DNA of 64,000 bases. It comes from Pelodera strongyloides. Lineage: Eukaryota; Nematoda; Chromadorea; Rhabditida; Rhabditidae. The notes under the pieces are model-generated. The model did no database searches. It was given only the letters and a program-made list of their open reading frames with translations, and had not been told where the DNA came from. Position 1 is the first letter of the stretch; the number at the start of each line of letters is the position of its first letter. The position numbers were made by a program, and so were the translations under genes. The stretch is from NCBI GenBank assembly GCA_036852015.1, contig JAANDG010000025.1, forward strand, positions 186,001 to 250,000, in the 5' to 3' direction. Below, piece after piece: positions 37,701 through 49,900 of this stretch.

Positions 37701-39751
37701 GGTGTTTGTATAAATACAACACAAGTCATCCTGCACTCGCGCAGCTTTGGCGCTGCATTGGCACTTTCTGAGGAATTCTCTGAATATAGCGTTCAACTGT
37801 TCACAGTTTAAGAAAATGCTAAACGAGTATTGTGTGCGCCATAGAAGCGCCGCACTCTTTCCTGTCCTTATGCCCTTTATGAACTATACCTCTTCATTAT
37901 CAATAGATGCTAGATGCCCTCCTTGATTGAGGCACTCCGTTTCCGAATCGTTAAAATTCATTTCGTGTGCAATAATATTGTAGCACACCTCGTTGAATTC
38001 GTGGTAGTCACCGCATGTTGGGACTAAAATGAGGATTTTTTTTAGTTAAATCAATGCCGTATGGCCTATATGCATACATGTTTAGGGATAAAAAGGTGAA
38101 CCTATGCCCTCCCGGTAATCACCCCCATTGTTGATATGTTTGGTGTGCTGCGTATTCTGAATGAGTTCGGGCTGTTCAGTGCAGCCCGAACACATCAGAA
38201 TACTGCAAACGTGCCAATATTCACAAGTGTATCTCGCTCGGTTGGCTACTTATCCATGATGTTATCCGCTAGAACGTCGCCAAGTCACAACCACGTATAC
38301 AAATTGCTGTTAATTTCGTAACGTTTAGTATAACCGTGGGCCTGACCCTTTAAATAACAACCTTTTACCTTGTATTGGCTCCTCGCAAATAAAGTAATCT
38401 TTTCTCTGTTCACAGTCATCATTCATCCACAAATTTGATTTTTCTCTAACGAAACCAGTCTTCAAGTAGAAACAATCACCACGGTACAGGTCGGGCTTCT
38501 GATCTAAAAAGGTTTCGTTAAAATGGTGACGACACGTCGTTTTGAAATTGCTGGACCACTGCTTTCCCAAATTGTGTTTCACTACGTGCTCATTTGGATT
38601 TGCGTTTCATGACCACGTGTCCTACCGCTTTAAAAACATTACCAACAGTGTGTTCACTATCAGCTGGAGAAAAACATCTTTGGCAGTGATTGTGTGAGCT
38701 TATTTATAAAGGTTTATTGAGGATATGCAATTAACACATCTCGAAGGGTGACCCTAAGATAAGGTGACCCTTAGATATGGAGCTTATAGCCTAGCGGACC
38801 GCTGGACAACGCTTAGTTGCTTTTGCCTACCATTACTAACAAAATTGGTGTAGTTTGTTGGATACCCGGTGTACCATTCGCACGTGTCTTCAGAAAATGT
38901 GCAATTTAGTCCCAACCATGAGGTGGTCTTTTGAAGAGATGAGAGCAATACGGAAGCTTGGGAATTTTCCTAAAGTAGTATTTTCCTAAATCAAAAAAAA
39001 TTCATTCTTTCTTCATTTTCCACCTTTTCCATTTTGATTTTTTTATTAGAAAATATAATATAACATCACTTTTAAGCTGTCCTACCCAAAGAAAAGTAGG
39101 TAACTTACATCTGAGTTAAATATCGATATTAAATCCGATCCTTCATTGTTGCAGTACGAAAGTGCATCGTCAAACGAAAGAGTTAGGTTAACAAACTAAA
39201 TATAAACGACGTAATACTTGCAGCTTTCGTAAACTAACACTGCTTGCGTATTGACATTTTCTGAATTTATTTGTGCATAGTCAACTCAGTTCGTCATTCA
39301 GAGGTTAATTCGAAATACCGGCTCGTTTTTGAAGCACATCGAGTAGACCAGCATTCTTATGCAGCTTATGCTAATGAACATAAATTAGAATAAAAAATCG
39401 AGCTAAATTCGAGAAATTTAGCTTCGAGTAAAGAGCCAGGATTTTTCTGAATAATACGTCCCTTATGACGTTATGATGAATGATGCTGTGTCGGCTCTTC
39501 ATATGGACCTCCACTAATTTATTTTGTACACATATTATATTTTTATGAAATACCTTTACGCATTTTGCTCCTAACATTTGATAATCATCGTGAGAACAAG
39601 CACTGCAGGAACCTGAACAAAGATGAGTTCATAGGTTACATACTCAGATTCCGTCCAATAATTATGTAAATACAAGATCAACTAGATTCACAAGTAAAAT
39701 ACCTGTCAGAAGCAATATGCAGCTTATCGTGAATAGAAAATGTTTCATCAT
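34740..39751 (-). CDS. Secreted C-type lectin with three CTLDs and a Thr/Pro-rich linker
   Basis: Twelve exons (39703-39751, 39554-39612, 39109-39195, 38831-38969, 38369-38503, 37890-38023, 37505-37646, 37143-37271, 36612-36804, 36186-36298, 35599-35724, 34740-34873) total 1440 nt and keep phase throughout: 479 aa. Signal peptide MMKHFLFTISCILLLTG. CTLD1: CVKFVNLTLSFDDALSYC, EGSDLISIFNS, SWLGLNC, YFICEEP. CTLD2: CGDYHEFNEVCYNI, CLNQGGHLASIDNEE, LAWIGLIYENG, RFVCKRE. Then about 45 residues rich in Thr, Ser and Pro (TTPIHRPTSQFTSGYTTSG), a likely O-glycosylated stalk. CTLD3: CPQGREYL, CTKRDGQLISIHSEYDE, ELWIGAQYP, WEWTDTTPFNYFHW, AICVSS. No clear EPN/QPD motif, so ligand is unknown. A Helitron-like fragment and MITE-type repeats lie in its introns. 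It is the only intact member of the local tandem set. Confidence 0.9.
34921..35102. repeat. MITE family A, full copy in the last intron of the three-CTLD lectin
   Basis: TTAAAGCGAAATACCGGCCG at left; right end shortened (ACAGGCCTATTTCGCTTTAA). It sits between coding exons 34740-34873 and 35599-35724. Confidence 0.88.
35365..35525. repeat. Repeat family E, copy 1
   Basis: Contains GGAAATACGTAGCC, ATGCAAATTTGCATTGAAAA, TTTCCGCGGACGCGGTTACG and a GCCTGAGAACGTAGTA end. Shared with 50668-50870. Its minus side faces lectin exon 35599-35724. Confidence 0.7.
36953..37129 (-). mobile_element. Helitron-like copy, 3' end truncated, in a lectin intron
   Basis: On minus the 5' end TATTAAATAAAAGAGTAACT and the GCCTCAGGCGG hairpin are seen, but the final CTGG is lost. 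It lies between lectin exons 36612-36804 and 37143-37271. Confidence 0.62.
38136..38205. repeat. Small hairpin in a lectin intron, repeated in each unit
   Basis: GTATTCTGAATGAGTTCGGG and its inverse ending CATCAGAATAC form a stem. Copies lie at about 40963-41017 and 43907-43961. The surrounding stretch ends with GGGCCTGACCCTTTAA, a family B terminus. Confidence 0.7.
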
Positions 39752-39953
39752 TCTTGAAAATGGTTACTGTAGCAATGAAAATGTTTACGGTAGCAAATTC
39801 CTGTAATGAGTTACTTTACAAACACGATAATACAGTAATTAATTGATTATTACAACGGAAATGAGGATGACTAGATTTTGCTAATGCGATCCATTAAAAA
39901 AAATGGAAAAAGCTTCTGCGTTAGAAAATATTCACTTCAAAAATCAAAATAAT

Positions 39954-40116
39954 TTAAAGCGAAATCCGGCCAGTTTTTGAAACACCGATTATTATTATGC
40001 ACCTTATGCAAATAAACATAAATTATAAAAAAATCGGGCTAAATTCAAATGAGCATAAATACGTACGAATGCAGGTGTTGACGATGCGTTTCAAAAAGCG
40101 GCCGCTATTTCGCTTT
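39954..40116. repeat. MITE family A copy upstream of lectin copy 1
   Basis: Left TTAAAGCGAAATCCGGCCAG, right GCGGCCGCTATTTCGCTTTA. The same insertion is repeated in units 2 and 3, so it predates the tandem duplication. It lies about 200 bp upstream of the start codon and could carry promoter elements. Confidence 0.88.
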
Positions 40117-40658
40117 AAATGTTTGATTCACCGTATTTTGAGCTGCCGCCTTCGCGTTCCCCTACACATAATCATTTTAATTACGTCTTAGTTTAGTTAA
40201 TCCGTGATAACTATTGGTTTGATAAGCTTTTCCTCGAACAACAAATGCTTGGCGGGAATTTGTAATGCCTGTTTCGTCTTCGAAAACCTTTGAAAATTGG
40301 GAAAGCTCTCCTCTCAACTAAAAAAATAACATTTATTAAAAATAAAACCTCAACCGGTCATTTTCACTAGAAAAACAACACATTGGGCAAATAATATAAA
40401 AAAATTGACAGTAAATCTAAATTGAGATCAACTATAGAAATAGAAGTGAACGCGTTAGATGTAAATAAACAACCGTAAGTGTAAGTTTAAATCTATATTC
40501 TAGTTATTTATTACGAATAGTTGTATTTATTTAAAACTTGTGCATTTAGTATTTAGACAGTATTCAACAAGTGAGTCAAAAATTTATCAAAATTATTATA
40601 GAGATGTCACAATCAAGGATCAACGGGTACGTGGTAGAATTGTTTTTAAAAGCTCATT

Positions 40659-42682
40659 TCAGGTAACTCTAATTTTTGATGATTCCATCTGATTCTCCAC
40701 GTCAAATATAGTAGGGTATGCTAGATGCCCTCCTTGATTGATGCACTCGGTTTCCGAATCGTTAAAATTCATTTCTTGTGCAATAATATTGTAGCACATC
40801 TCGTTGAATTCGTGGTAGTCACCGCAAGTTGGGACTAAAATGGGTATTTTAGTTAAATCAATGTCGTATGGCCTACATTCATGTACATATTACATTTTAG
40901 GGATGAAAAGGTCAACCTATGCCCTCCCGGTAATCAACCCTATGCTGATATGTTTGGTATGCTGCGTATTCTGAATGAGTTCGGGTTGTTCAGTGCAGCC
41001 CGAACACATCAGAATACTGCAAACGTGCCAACATTCACAAGTGTATCTCGCTCGGTTGGCTACTTATCCATGATGTTATCAACTTGAACTAGAACGTCGC
41101 CAAGTCTCAGCCACGTATACAACTTATATTTAATTTCGCAGCGTTTAGTATAACCGTGGGCTTGACCCTTTAAAAAAGCAACCTTGTATTGGCTCCTCGC
41201 AAATAAAGTAGTCTTTTCTCTGTTCACAGTCATCATTCATCCACAAATTAGATTTTTCTCTAATAAAACCAGTCTTCAAGTAAAAACAATCACCACGGTA
41301 TAGATCGGGCTTCTGATCTAAAAAAAGTTTCCGTAAAGTGGTGACGACACGTGTTTTTGAAAGTGCTATACCACTGCTTTCCCAAATTGTATTCCATTAT
41401 ATACTCATATAACATGCTTTTCATAACCACGTGTCCTACCGCTTTAAAAACATTACCAACAGTGTGTTCTATCAGCTGGAGAAAAACATCTTTGGCAGTG
41501 AATGTATGATCTTATATATAAAGGTTTATTGAGGATATGCAATTAACACATCTCGAAAGATGATCCTAAGATAAGGTGACGACGCTAAGATAGGGAGCTT
41601 ATAGCCTAGCGGACTGCTGGACAACGCTTAGTTGCTTTTTCCTACCATTACTAACAAAATTGGTGTAGTTTGTTGGATACCCGGTGTACCATTCGCACGT
41701 GTCTTCAGAAAATGAGCAATTTAGTCCCAACCATGAGGTGGTCTTTTGAAGAGATGAGAGCAATACGGAAGCTTGGGAATTTTCCTGGAATCTAATTTAC
41801 TAACAAAGACTGCAAGCCTGTCTTTCTACCTTTGCCACGTTTGCCTTTTCAATTTTCAGTCTTAATTTTCAAATAAATCTCAAAATTGGTTTGTGCATGT
41901 ATGGTTTTGACCTACTATAATGATTCATTTACATAATCGTCATGCCTTATGATAACATGCATATTTTCCTAGTGTTGATATAAAATAACAGAGTAAATTT
42001 CTGTAGAAAGTAAATGCCTAACAAAAGTTTAGCTGGAAACAGGACATCTTAAACTCTCATCCGAGTTAAATATCGATATTAGATCCGATCCTTCATTGTT
42101 GCAGTACGAAAGTGCGTCGTAAAAGGAAAGAGTTTGGTTAACAAACTAAATATAAACGACGTAATACTTGCAGCTTTCGTAAACTAACACTGCTTGCTTA
42201 TTGACATTTTCCGAAGTTAGTTTGTCATTCAGAGGTTAATTCGAAATACCGGCTCATTTTTGAAACACATCGAGTAGACCAGCATTCTTATGCAGCTTAT
42301 GCAATGAAACATAAATTAGAATAAAAAATCGAGCTAAATTCGAGAAATTTAGCTTCGAGTAAAGAGCCAGGATTTTTCTGAATAATACGTCCCTTATGAC
42401 GTTATGATGAATGATGCTGTGTCGGCTCTTCATATGGACCTCCACTAATTTATTTTGTACACATATTATATTTTTATGAAATACCTTTACGCATTTTGCT
42501 CCTAACATTTGATAATCATCGTGAGAACAAGCACTGCAGGAACCTGAACAAAGATGAGTTCATAGGTTACATACTCAGATTCCGTCCAATAATTATGTAA
42601 ATACAAGATCAACTAGATTCACAAGTAAAATACCTGTCAGAAGCAATATGCAGCTTATCGTGAATAGAAAATGTTTCATCAT
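40659..42682 (-). pseudogene. Truncated tandem copy 2 of the three-CTLD lectin
   Basis: Duplicate of the first half of the lectin at 34740-39751. The signal-peptide exon (start 42682), the SCSACSHDDYQMLGAKCVK exon, the CTLD1 exons and the first part of CTLD2 are present; the rest of CTLD2, the linker and CTLD3 are missing. Two defects are visible. The donor after the LISIFNSD exon, GTAAGT in copy 1, reads GAGAGT at 42053-42058, and read-through meets a stop soon after. The CTLD2 exon stops matching after QGGHLA and runs into MITE-B sequence, ending at TGA 40659-40661. The donor after YFICEEPIQ is weakened from GTAAAA to GTTGCT. A single-CTLD secreted product through a poor in-frame donor (GTTTCC) cannot be excluded. 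Confidence 0.82.
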
Positions 42683-42884
42683 TCTTGAAAATGGTTACTG
42701 TAGCAATGAAAATATTTACTGTAGCAAATTCCTGTAATGAGTTACTTTACAAACACGATAATACAGTAATTAATTGATTATTACAACGGAAATGAGGATG
42801 ACTAGATTTTGCTAATGCGATCCATTAAAAAAAATGGAAAAAGCTTCTGCGTTAGAAAATATTCACTTCAAAAATCAAAATAAT

Positions 42885-43061
42885 TTAAAGCGAAATCCGG
42901 CCAGTTTTTGAAACAGGAAACACCGATTATTATTATGCACCTTATGCAAATAAACATAAATTATAAAAAAAATCGGGCTAAATTTGAGCAAATTAGCATA
43001 AATACGTACGAATGCAGGTGTTGACGATGCGTTTCAAAAAGCGGCCGCTATTTCGCTTTAA
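42885..43061. repeat. MITE family A copy upstream of lectin copy 2
   Basis: Same insertion as at 39954-40116, differing by a small duplication near GAAACAGGAAACACC. Confidence 0.88.
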
Positions 43062-43602
43062 ATGTTTGATTCACCGTATTTTGAGCTGCCGCCTTCGCGT
43101 TCCCCTACACATAATCATTTTAATTACGTCTTAGTTTAGTTAATCCGTGATAACTATTGGTTTGATAAGCTTTTCCTCGAACAACAAATGCTTGGCGGGA
43201 ATTTGTAATGCCTGTTTCGTCTTCGAAAACCTTTGAAAATTGGGAAAGCTCTCCTCTCAACTAAAAAAATAACATTTATTAAAAATAAAACCTCAACCGG
43301 TCATTTTCACTAGAAAAACAACACATTGGGCAAATAATATAAAAAAATTGACAGTAAATCTAAATTGAGATCAACTATAGAAATAGAAGTGAACGCGTTA
43401 GATGTAAATAAACAACCGTAAGTGTAAGTTTAAATCTATATTTCTAGTTATTTATTACGAATAGTTGTATTTATTTAAAACTTGTGCATTTAGTATTTAG
43501 ACAGTATTCAACAAGTGAGTCAAAAATTTATCAAAATTATTATAGAGATGTCACAATCAAGGATCAACGGGTACGTGGTAGAATTGTTTTTAAAAGCTCA
43601 TT

Positions 43603-45627
43603 TCAGGTAACTCTAATTTTTGATGATTCCATCTGATTCTCCACGTCAAATATAGTAGGGTATGCTAGATGCCCTCCTTGATTGATGCACTCGGTTTCCG
43701 AATCGTTAAAATTCATTTCTTGTGCAATAATATTGTAGCACATCTCGTTGAATTCGTGGTAGTCACCGCAAGTTGGGACTAAAATGGGTATTTTAGTTAA
43801 ATCAATGTCGTATGGCCTACATTCATGTACATATTACATTTTAGGGATGAAAAGGTCAACCTATGCCCTCCCGGTAATCAACCCTATGCTGATATGTTTG
43901 GTGTGCTGCGTATTCTGAATGAGTTCGGGTTGTTCAGTGCAGCCCGAACACATCAGAATACTGCAAACGTGCCAACATTCACAAGTGTATCTCGCTCGGT
44001 TGGCTACTTATCCATGATGTTATCAACTTGAACTAGAACGTCGCCAAGTCTCAGCCACGTATACAACTTATATTTAATTTCGCAGCGTTTAGTATAACCG
44101 TGGGCTTGACCCTTTAAAAAAGCAACCTTGTATTGGCTCCTCGCAAATAAAGTAGTCTTTTCTCTGTTCACAGTCATCATTCATCCACAAATTAGATTTT
44201 TCTCTAATAAAACCAGTCTTCAAGTAAAAACAATCACCACGGTATAGATCGGGCTTCTGATCTAAAAAAAGTTTCCGTAAAGTGGTGACGACACGTGTTT
44301 TTGAAAGTGCTATACCACTGCTTTCCCAAATTGTATTCCATTATATACTCATATAACAGGCTTTTCATAACCACGTGTCCTACCGCTTTTAAAACATTAC
44401 CAACAGTGTGTTCTATCAGCTGGAGAAAAACATCTTTGGCAGTGAATGTATGATCTTATATATAAAGGTTTATTGATGGATATGCAATTAACACATCTCG
44501 AAAGATGATCCTAAGATAAGGTGACGACGCTAAGATAGGGAGCTTATAGCCTAGCGGACTGCTGGACAACGCTTAGTTGCTTTTTCCTACCATTACTAAC
44601 AAAATTGGTGTAGTTTGTTGGATACCCGGTGTACCATTCGCACGTGTCTTCAGAAAATGAGCAATTTAGTCCCAACCATGAGGTGGTCTTTTGAAGAGAT
44701 GAGAGCAATACGGAAGCTTGGGAATTTTCCTGGAATCTAATTTACTAACAAAGACTGCAAGCCTGTCTTTCTACCTTTGCCACGTTTGCCTTTTCAATTT
44801 TCAGTCTTAATTTTCAAATAAATCTCAAAATTGGTTTGTGCATGTATGGTTTTGACCTACTATAATGATTCATTTACATAATCGTCATGCCTTATGATAA
44901 CATGCATATTTTCCTAGTGTTGATATAAAATAACAGAGTAAATTTCTGTAGAAAGTAAATGCCTAACAAAAGTTTAGCTGGAAACAGGACATCTTAAACT
45001 CTCATCCGAGTTAAATATCGATATTAGATCCGATCCTTCATTGTTGCAGTACGAAAGTGCGTCGTAAAAGGAAAGAGTTTGGTTAACAAACTAAATATAA
45101 ACGACGTAATACTTGCAGCTTTCGTAAACTAACACTGCTTGCTTATTGACATTTTCCGAAGTTAGTTTGTCATTCAGAGGTTAATTCGAAATACCGGCTC
45201 ATTTTTGAAACACATCGAGTAGACCAGCATTCTTATGCAGCTTATGCTAATGAACATAAATTAGAATAAAAAATCGAGCTAAATTCGAGAAATTTAGCTT
45301 CGAGTAAAGAGCCAGGATTTTTCTGAATAATACGTCCCTTATGACGTTATGATGAATGATGCTGTGTCGGCTCTTCATATGGACCTCCACTAATTTATTT
45401 TGTACACATATTATATTTTTATGAAATACCTTTACGCATTTTGCTCCTAACATTTGATAATCATCGTGAGAACAAGCACTGCAGGAACCTGAACAAAGAT
45501 GAGTTCATAGGTTACATACTCAGATTCCGTCCAATAATTATGTAAATACAAGATCAACTAGATTCACAAGTAAAATACCTGTCAGAAGCAATATGCAGCT
45601 TATCGTGAATAGAAAATGTTTCATCAT
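43603..45627 (-). pseudogene. Truncated tandem copy 3 of the three-CTLD lectin
   Basis: Nearly identical to copy 2 over its CTLD1 and CTLD2 exons, offset by 2944-2945 bp. It has the same lost splice donor (GAGAGT at about 44998-45003), the same weak donor after the CTLD1 C-terminal exon, and the same run-on of the CTLD2 exon into MITE-B sequence with TGA at 43603-43605. Its upstream 0.9 kb, from about 45680 to 46600, differs more from copies 1 and 2, so it keeps the older right-hand flank of the array. Probably not functional. Transcription from the retained 5' end and signal-peptide exon (start 45627) is possible. Confidence 0.82.
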
Positions 45628-45831
45628 TCTTGAAAATGGTTACTGTAGCAATGAAAATATTTACTGTAGCAAATTCCTGTAATGGATGAGTTCTTTACAA
45701 ACACGATAATACAGTAATTAATTGATTATCACAACGGAAATGAGGATGACTAGATTTTGCTAATGCGATCCATTAAAACAAATGGAAAAAGTTTCTGGTT
45801 TGGAAGACGTTCAATCAAAACTCAAAATAAT

Positions 45832-46014
45832 TTAAAGCGAAATACCGGCCGGTTTTTGAAACACCGACTACACTACACAATCATTATGCACCTTATGCAA
45901 ATAAACCTAACTTAGAATAAAAAATCGAGCTAAATTTGAATAAATTAGCATAAATACGTAAAAATTCAGGTGTTCACGATGCGTTTCAAAAACCGGCCGC
46001 TATTTCGCTTTAAA
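45832..46014. repeat. MITE family A copy upstream of lectin copy 3
   Basis: Closest of the three to the family consensus (AAATACCGGCCGGTTTTTGA intact), consistent with being the older, independently evolving right flank of the array. Confidence 0.88.
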
Positions 46015-46534
46015 TGTTTGATTCACCGTATTTTGAGCTGCCGCCTTCGCTTTCCCCTACACATAATCATTTTAATTACGTCTTAGTTTAGTTAATCCGT
46101 GATAACTATTGGTTTGATAAGCTTTTCCTCGAACAACAAATGCTTGGCGGGAATTTATAATGCCTGTTTCGTCTTCGAAAGCCTTTGAAAATTAGGAAAG
46201 CTCTTCTCTAACTAAAAAAATAACATTTATTAAAAATAAAACATCAACCGGTCATTTTCACTAGAAAAACAACACGCAAAGAATATAAAAAAATTGACAG
46301 TAAATCTAAATTGAGATCAACTATAGAAATAGAAGTGAACGCTTTAGATGTGAATAAACAACCGTAAGTGTAAGTTTAAATCTATTTTCTAGTTATTTAT
46401 TACGAATAGTTGTATTTAAAAGTTGTACATTTAGCATTTAGACAGTATTCAACAAGTGTGTCAAAAATGTATCAAAATTATTATAAAGATGTAACAATCA
46501 AGGGATCTACTACGGTTACGTGGTAGAATTGTTT

Positions 46535-46760
46535 TTAAGGGTCAGGCCCATTTCAAGTGACTACTATTTTTGATGATTCCATCTGCTTCTCCACGTAAAA
46601 TATAGTAGGGTACGAAATTTTTTTAATTTTTAAGCGTAAAAGCCACGCAGTATTCAGCATTTACCATAGCCAGTCATACCCAACTATATATCTCAGTTGC
46701 CACGCCCTTTCCCGCTGATTGGGCATTATGCTCTATTGGGTTTTAATCAATTATTTTATG
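46535..46760. repeat. MITE family B, half copy at the right end of the lectin array
   Basis: AAGGGTCAGGCCCATTTCAA followed by the family B left half (TTTTTGATGATTCC, TATAGTAGGGTACG, CGCAGTATTCAGC). Truncated versions of the same element, cut after TATAGTAGGGTA, lie at 40650-40720 and 43595-43664 at the unit junctions. Confidence 0.8.
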
Positions 46761-46994
46761 GGTCTGTTCAAAAGTAAGAGAAAAACGAGATCAGCGATAG
46801 TATTATGTTTCACAATAATGAGTTAAAGTGAAGTTCAAGCTCATGAGTACAAATGACAAAAAAGCATAACGCATGTAATGAAAGACCGTAGAACAATTAT
46901 TTTCTTGTACGTAAGGAATGAGCACCAAAAAAGTTTGTTTTTATATTTTATAATAACAATTCAGGAGGATAAGCATAAAGGTAGGAAAGGAAAT

Positions 46995-49900
46995 TTAAAA
47001 AGTGCTCAAATTTCTACAAATTCCGCATCCCATTGCAAACTCCTCGCCAGTTGGGGGATGTTGAATTCTAAAAAAATATATTTTAAAGGATCGCAGTCAC
47101 TACAAATTCGTATTTTTTATTCGCTTTTCATTAATTGTTCAAGTATGTGAAGAAAACGACGATTCCAGCGCCAAAGTACGGCAAAACGAACTCAGGGAGA
47201 GAAATCCCTGTTTATGACTTTTACTTATATACCGTAGTTTATAATTGCCCGTATAGAGTTTCATAATAAATACCCTGCAGTGATAAACCACGCGCCAGGT
47301 GTAACACTGCAGGCTGTTCACTCTCCAAGTACCCCTGGCAATTGCATATATGCACCGGCGTCGGTCATTTATCAAAACTCATTCTCATTGATTTCTCTCC
47401 CTGAGTTCCATTTTATGTGGATTTTTATGGGCTGCATATTGTTTTATAAATTGCTTGCATCTAATAAAAATCGAATAAAAAAGTTGATTTTGAAGTGACT
47501 GCCTTCCTTTAAAGCGAGATGGCACGTGGATTTCAAAAGCTGGACATATGCATTCCCGTACCCGAGCACTATATAGGCAACTTTTCTGCCATTTTATGAT
47601 ACCACCAAGCATATGAATATATGCACCAATTTAGCTCGGGCAGCCTCTTTACAAGGAAACTTTAATCAAAATACTGAATGCAAATTTTACCACTGAAAAT
47701 AGGTTCTTCTTTGAAGATAGGGTCCAAGTATGTTGAAAATTTACAGGAATATTTTTTTTAGTTTTTCAAATTATATATGCAGGTTTCGTGCAGAAATACA
47801 GTAGTATTGACAGAATCACACCGATTTTTTGGGTACTTGGAAACCCCATATATATAAAAAATATTCTTACTTCAACGGGCATGGCCCATCGTCCAGTTGG
47901 GTGGCCCGGGGCCCAGCCGGACATTTTGGGAGCAAATTCTTGGGGAGACACATCAACCTCTGAAAGTCGTCGTGGCACTGCGCACAGAAATGCGTTGTGC
48001 CGAAACTGAAAATTAGATTAATATTTTTGTGATATATTATTGTCTGGCACAGTAATATAATACTCGATCGTTTAGTGGAGTATATGGGTTTAGGATTAGA
48101 GGTGTGCGTGAAAGTCGTAGACATTCAGGGTCTTCACGACATACTGTATACGGTGCATTTCATAAGTATAAGAACACCCACAAAAAATTTGTTTTCGGGC
48201 CAAAAATGACCGAAACGCTTCAAACGAGTGGCACCATTTTTTGGGTGCTCTTAGACTTACGAAACGCACTGTATTGTCCGATTTCGCCTTTCGCCTAGGA
48301 AACTTAATTTTCCCCATTTATTCCGAAACTCACCAAAAGTACACAGCAATTGTGCAGCAGAACCGACACTTGTATTCCAGGTACTCGACCCCGTGACGAC
48401 CGCAAACCTAAGCCATTCGTTACTTAAATATCTTGTGAATCATAACATAACTACAGTTGGGTCCTATTTGGGACTTACTGCAACCTCATAATTCAGAGCT
48501 GTGTAATAACTTCTGAATTCAAGATAATCTTATTCAGAACCTAGAACACATGTCAGTACTTATTGTCAATTGCCTTGTCAGTAGTATTTTTAACGATAAA
48601 ATCTAATAAAAAAAGAATAAAAACCTGAGCTCCAGAAACGTCCGAACAACCTCCACAAATTAGTTCAGTCGGATTGTATTGAGACGTATCGAGGCCCTGA
48701 ATTTTATAATTTTCACTTTTTTACAAAAGCTAAATCGTGGTCAAAGTATTCAGAAATACGGCACTACAGACATCATCAACAAATATTCGGCAACAGTTTT
48801 GTGTCAGAAGAAATGAAAATATTTCATGCTGCTTTTGCACTTATTATTATTTAGTGGCATTATTAGCTATTTCGCGTAGATGGATGCGTAATCTCGTAAA
48901 CAATAAAAAACATATATATCCAGATTTAAAGCAAAATACCGGCCGGTTTTTGAAACGCACCTCAAGTACTTGCATTCCTATGCATTTATTCAGCGTGGGT
49001 CTAATTGGGATCTAGTTCTTATTCTAGCAGGCGTACGCCATGCGTTTCAAAAACCGGCCGGTATTTCGCTTTAATTGTATTAGGTAGAACCAACCATTTG
49101 GCATCGGCTCTCCCCTCCAAAGTATGCCTTATTGCATTTATGGCACAATACGTACATGTAGCGTTCCATTGCATAAGCTTCCGGGTGACCGAAGAAGTCG
49201 CTAAAATAAATGTATCATTTTTTTTTAAATTTAGTTCCCCGATTTTATCTAAAGGATGCCTGTTGACTACCGAGTTTTACCGCAATAGCATATTGTTTTG
49301 CCCCCCCCCCCCTATTGCTGCTGCTTCAGCTACCTCATATGCTAACATGTCAGTTCCCCAAGGTGACATAGTGCGAAAAACGTGACATTTTTTATTTTCG
49401 ACGCTTTTCATGGCGCTTTTCGGGCACACAGATCAATTCAAATATATCTCTAGCTTCACTGTTTCCGGAGACTTTTCAGCACATAGATTGACATAAAATA
49501 AATAAACCTAGATCTCAGGTTTATCAGGTCAATTTGAAAACCAATAAATACCTGAAAAACAATCAATATCTGAAAAACAATCTATATCTTACCTATTCTC
49601 ATTTGTCAGCGCCGGACAGCCGAGAAGTCCATCATATTCCAGCCGCATCTTTGCTTTTTGAACAACGTCATTCTTTAACTCCAATAAGGGATCCAGGAGC
49701 TCTTGCAGTCCCGGATGTTCGATCTAGGAAAGGAAATAACATTATTTTAAAGAGGTATGACACGTGGTTTATGAAGGTTATTACTATCCATTTCTAATAT
49801 AATTGCCTCACGCGCGAGTTTTGAAATGGAAAGGTTAGTTGGGCTACCAAGAAACGTGTAGCACAAACCTCTGTGTTACAAAGTGGGCAATTCATGAATC

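Larger units (their letters stand above)
37910..46620. repeat. Tandem array of lectin-containing units of 2.8, 2.94 and 2.95 kb
   Basis: Unit junctions are marked by CTAGATGCCC in the CTLD2 exon at 37910, 40721 and 43665. Unit 1 shares its right part (from about 39.3 kb) with unit 2. Unit 2 shares its left part with unit 3, almost without change. Each unit holds the lectin 5' exons, a small hairpin, and one full copy of MITE family A upstream of the start codon. The unit 1/2 and 2/3 junctions lie inside a MITE-B half, whose fuller copy remains at the right end of unit 3 (about 46535-46760). Confidence 0.9.

Noticed and set aside
39371..39577. 68-codon minus frame starting MLGAKCVKVF, repeated in units 2 and 3
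   Set aside because: It is lectin exon 2 read through its splice donor into the intron and a repeat; not an independent gene.
40881..41087. 68-codon plus frame repeated at 43825-44031
   Set aside because: Antisense to a lectin intron and formed by the small hairpin repeat; conserved only because the whole unit was duplicated.
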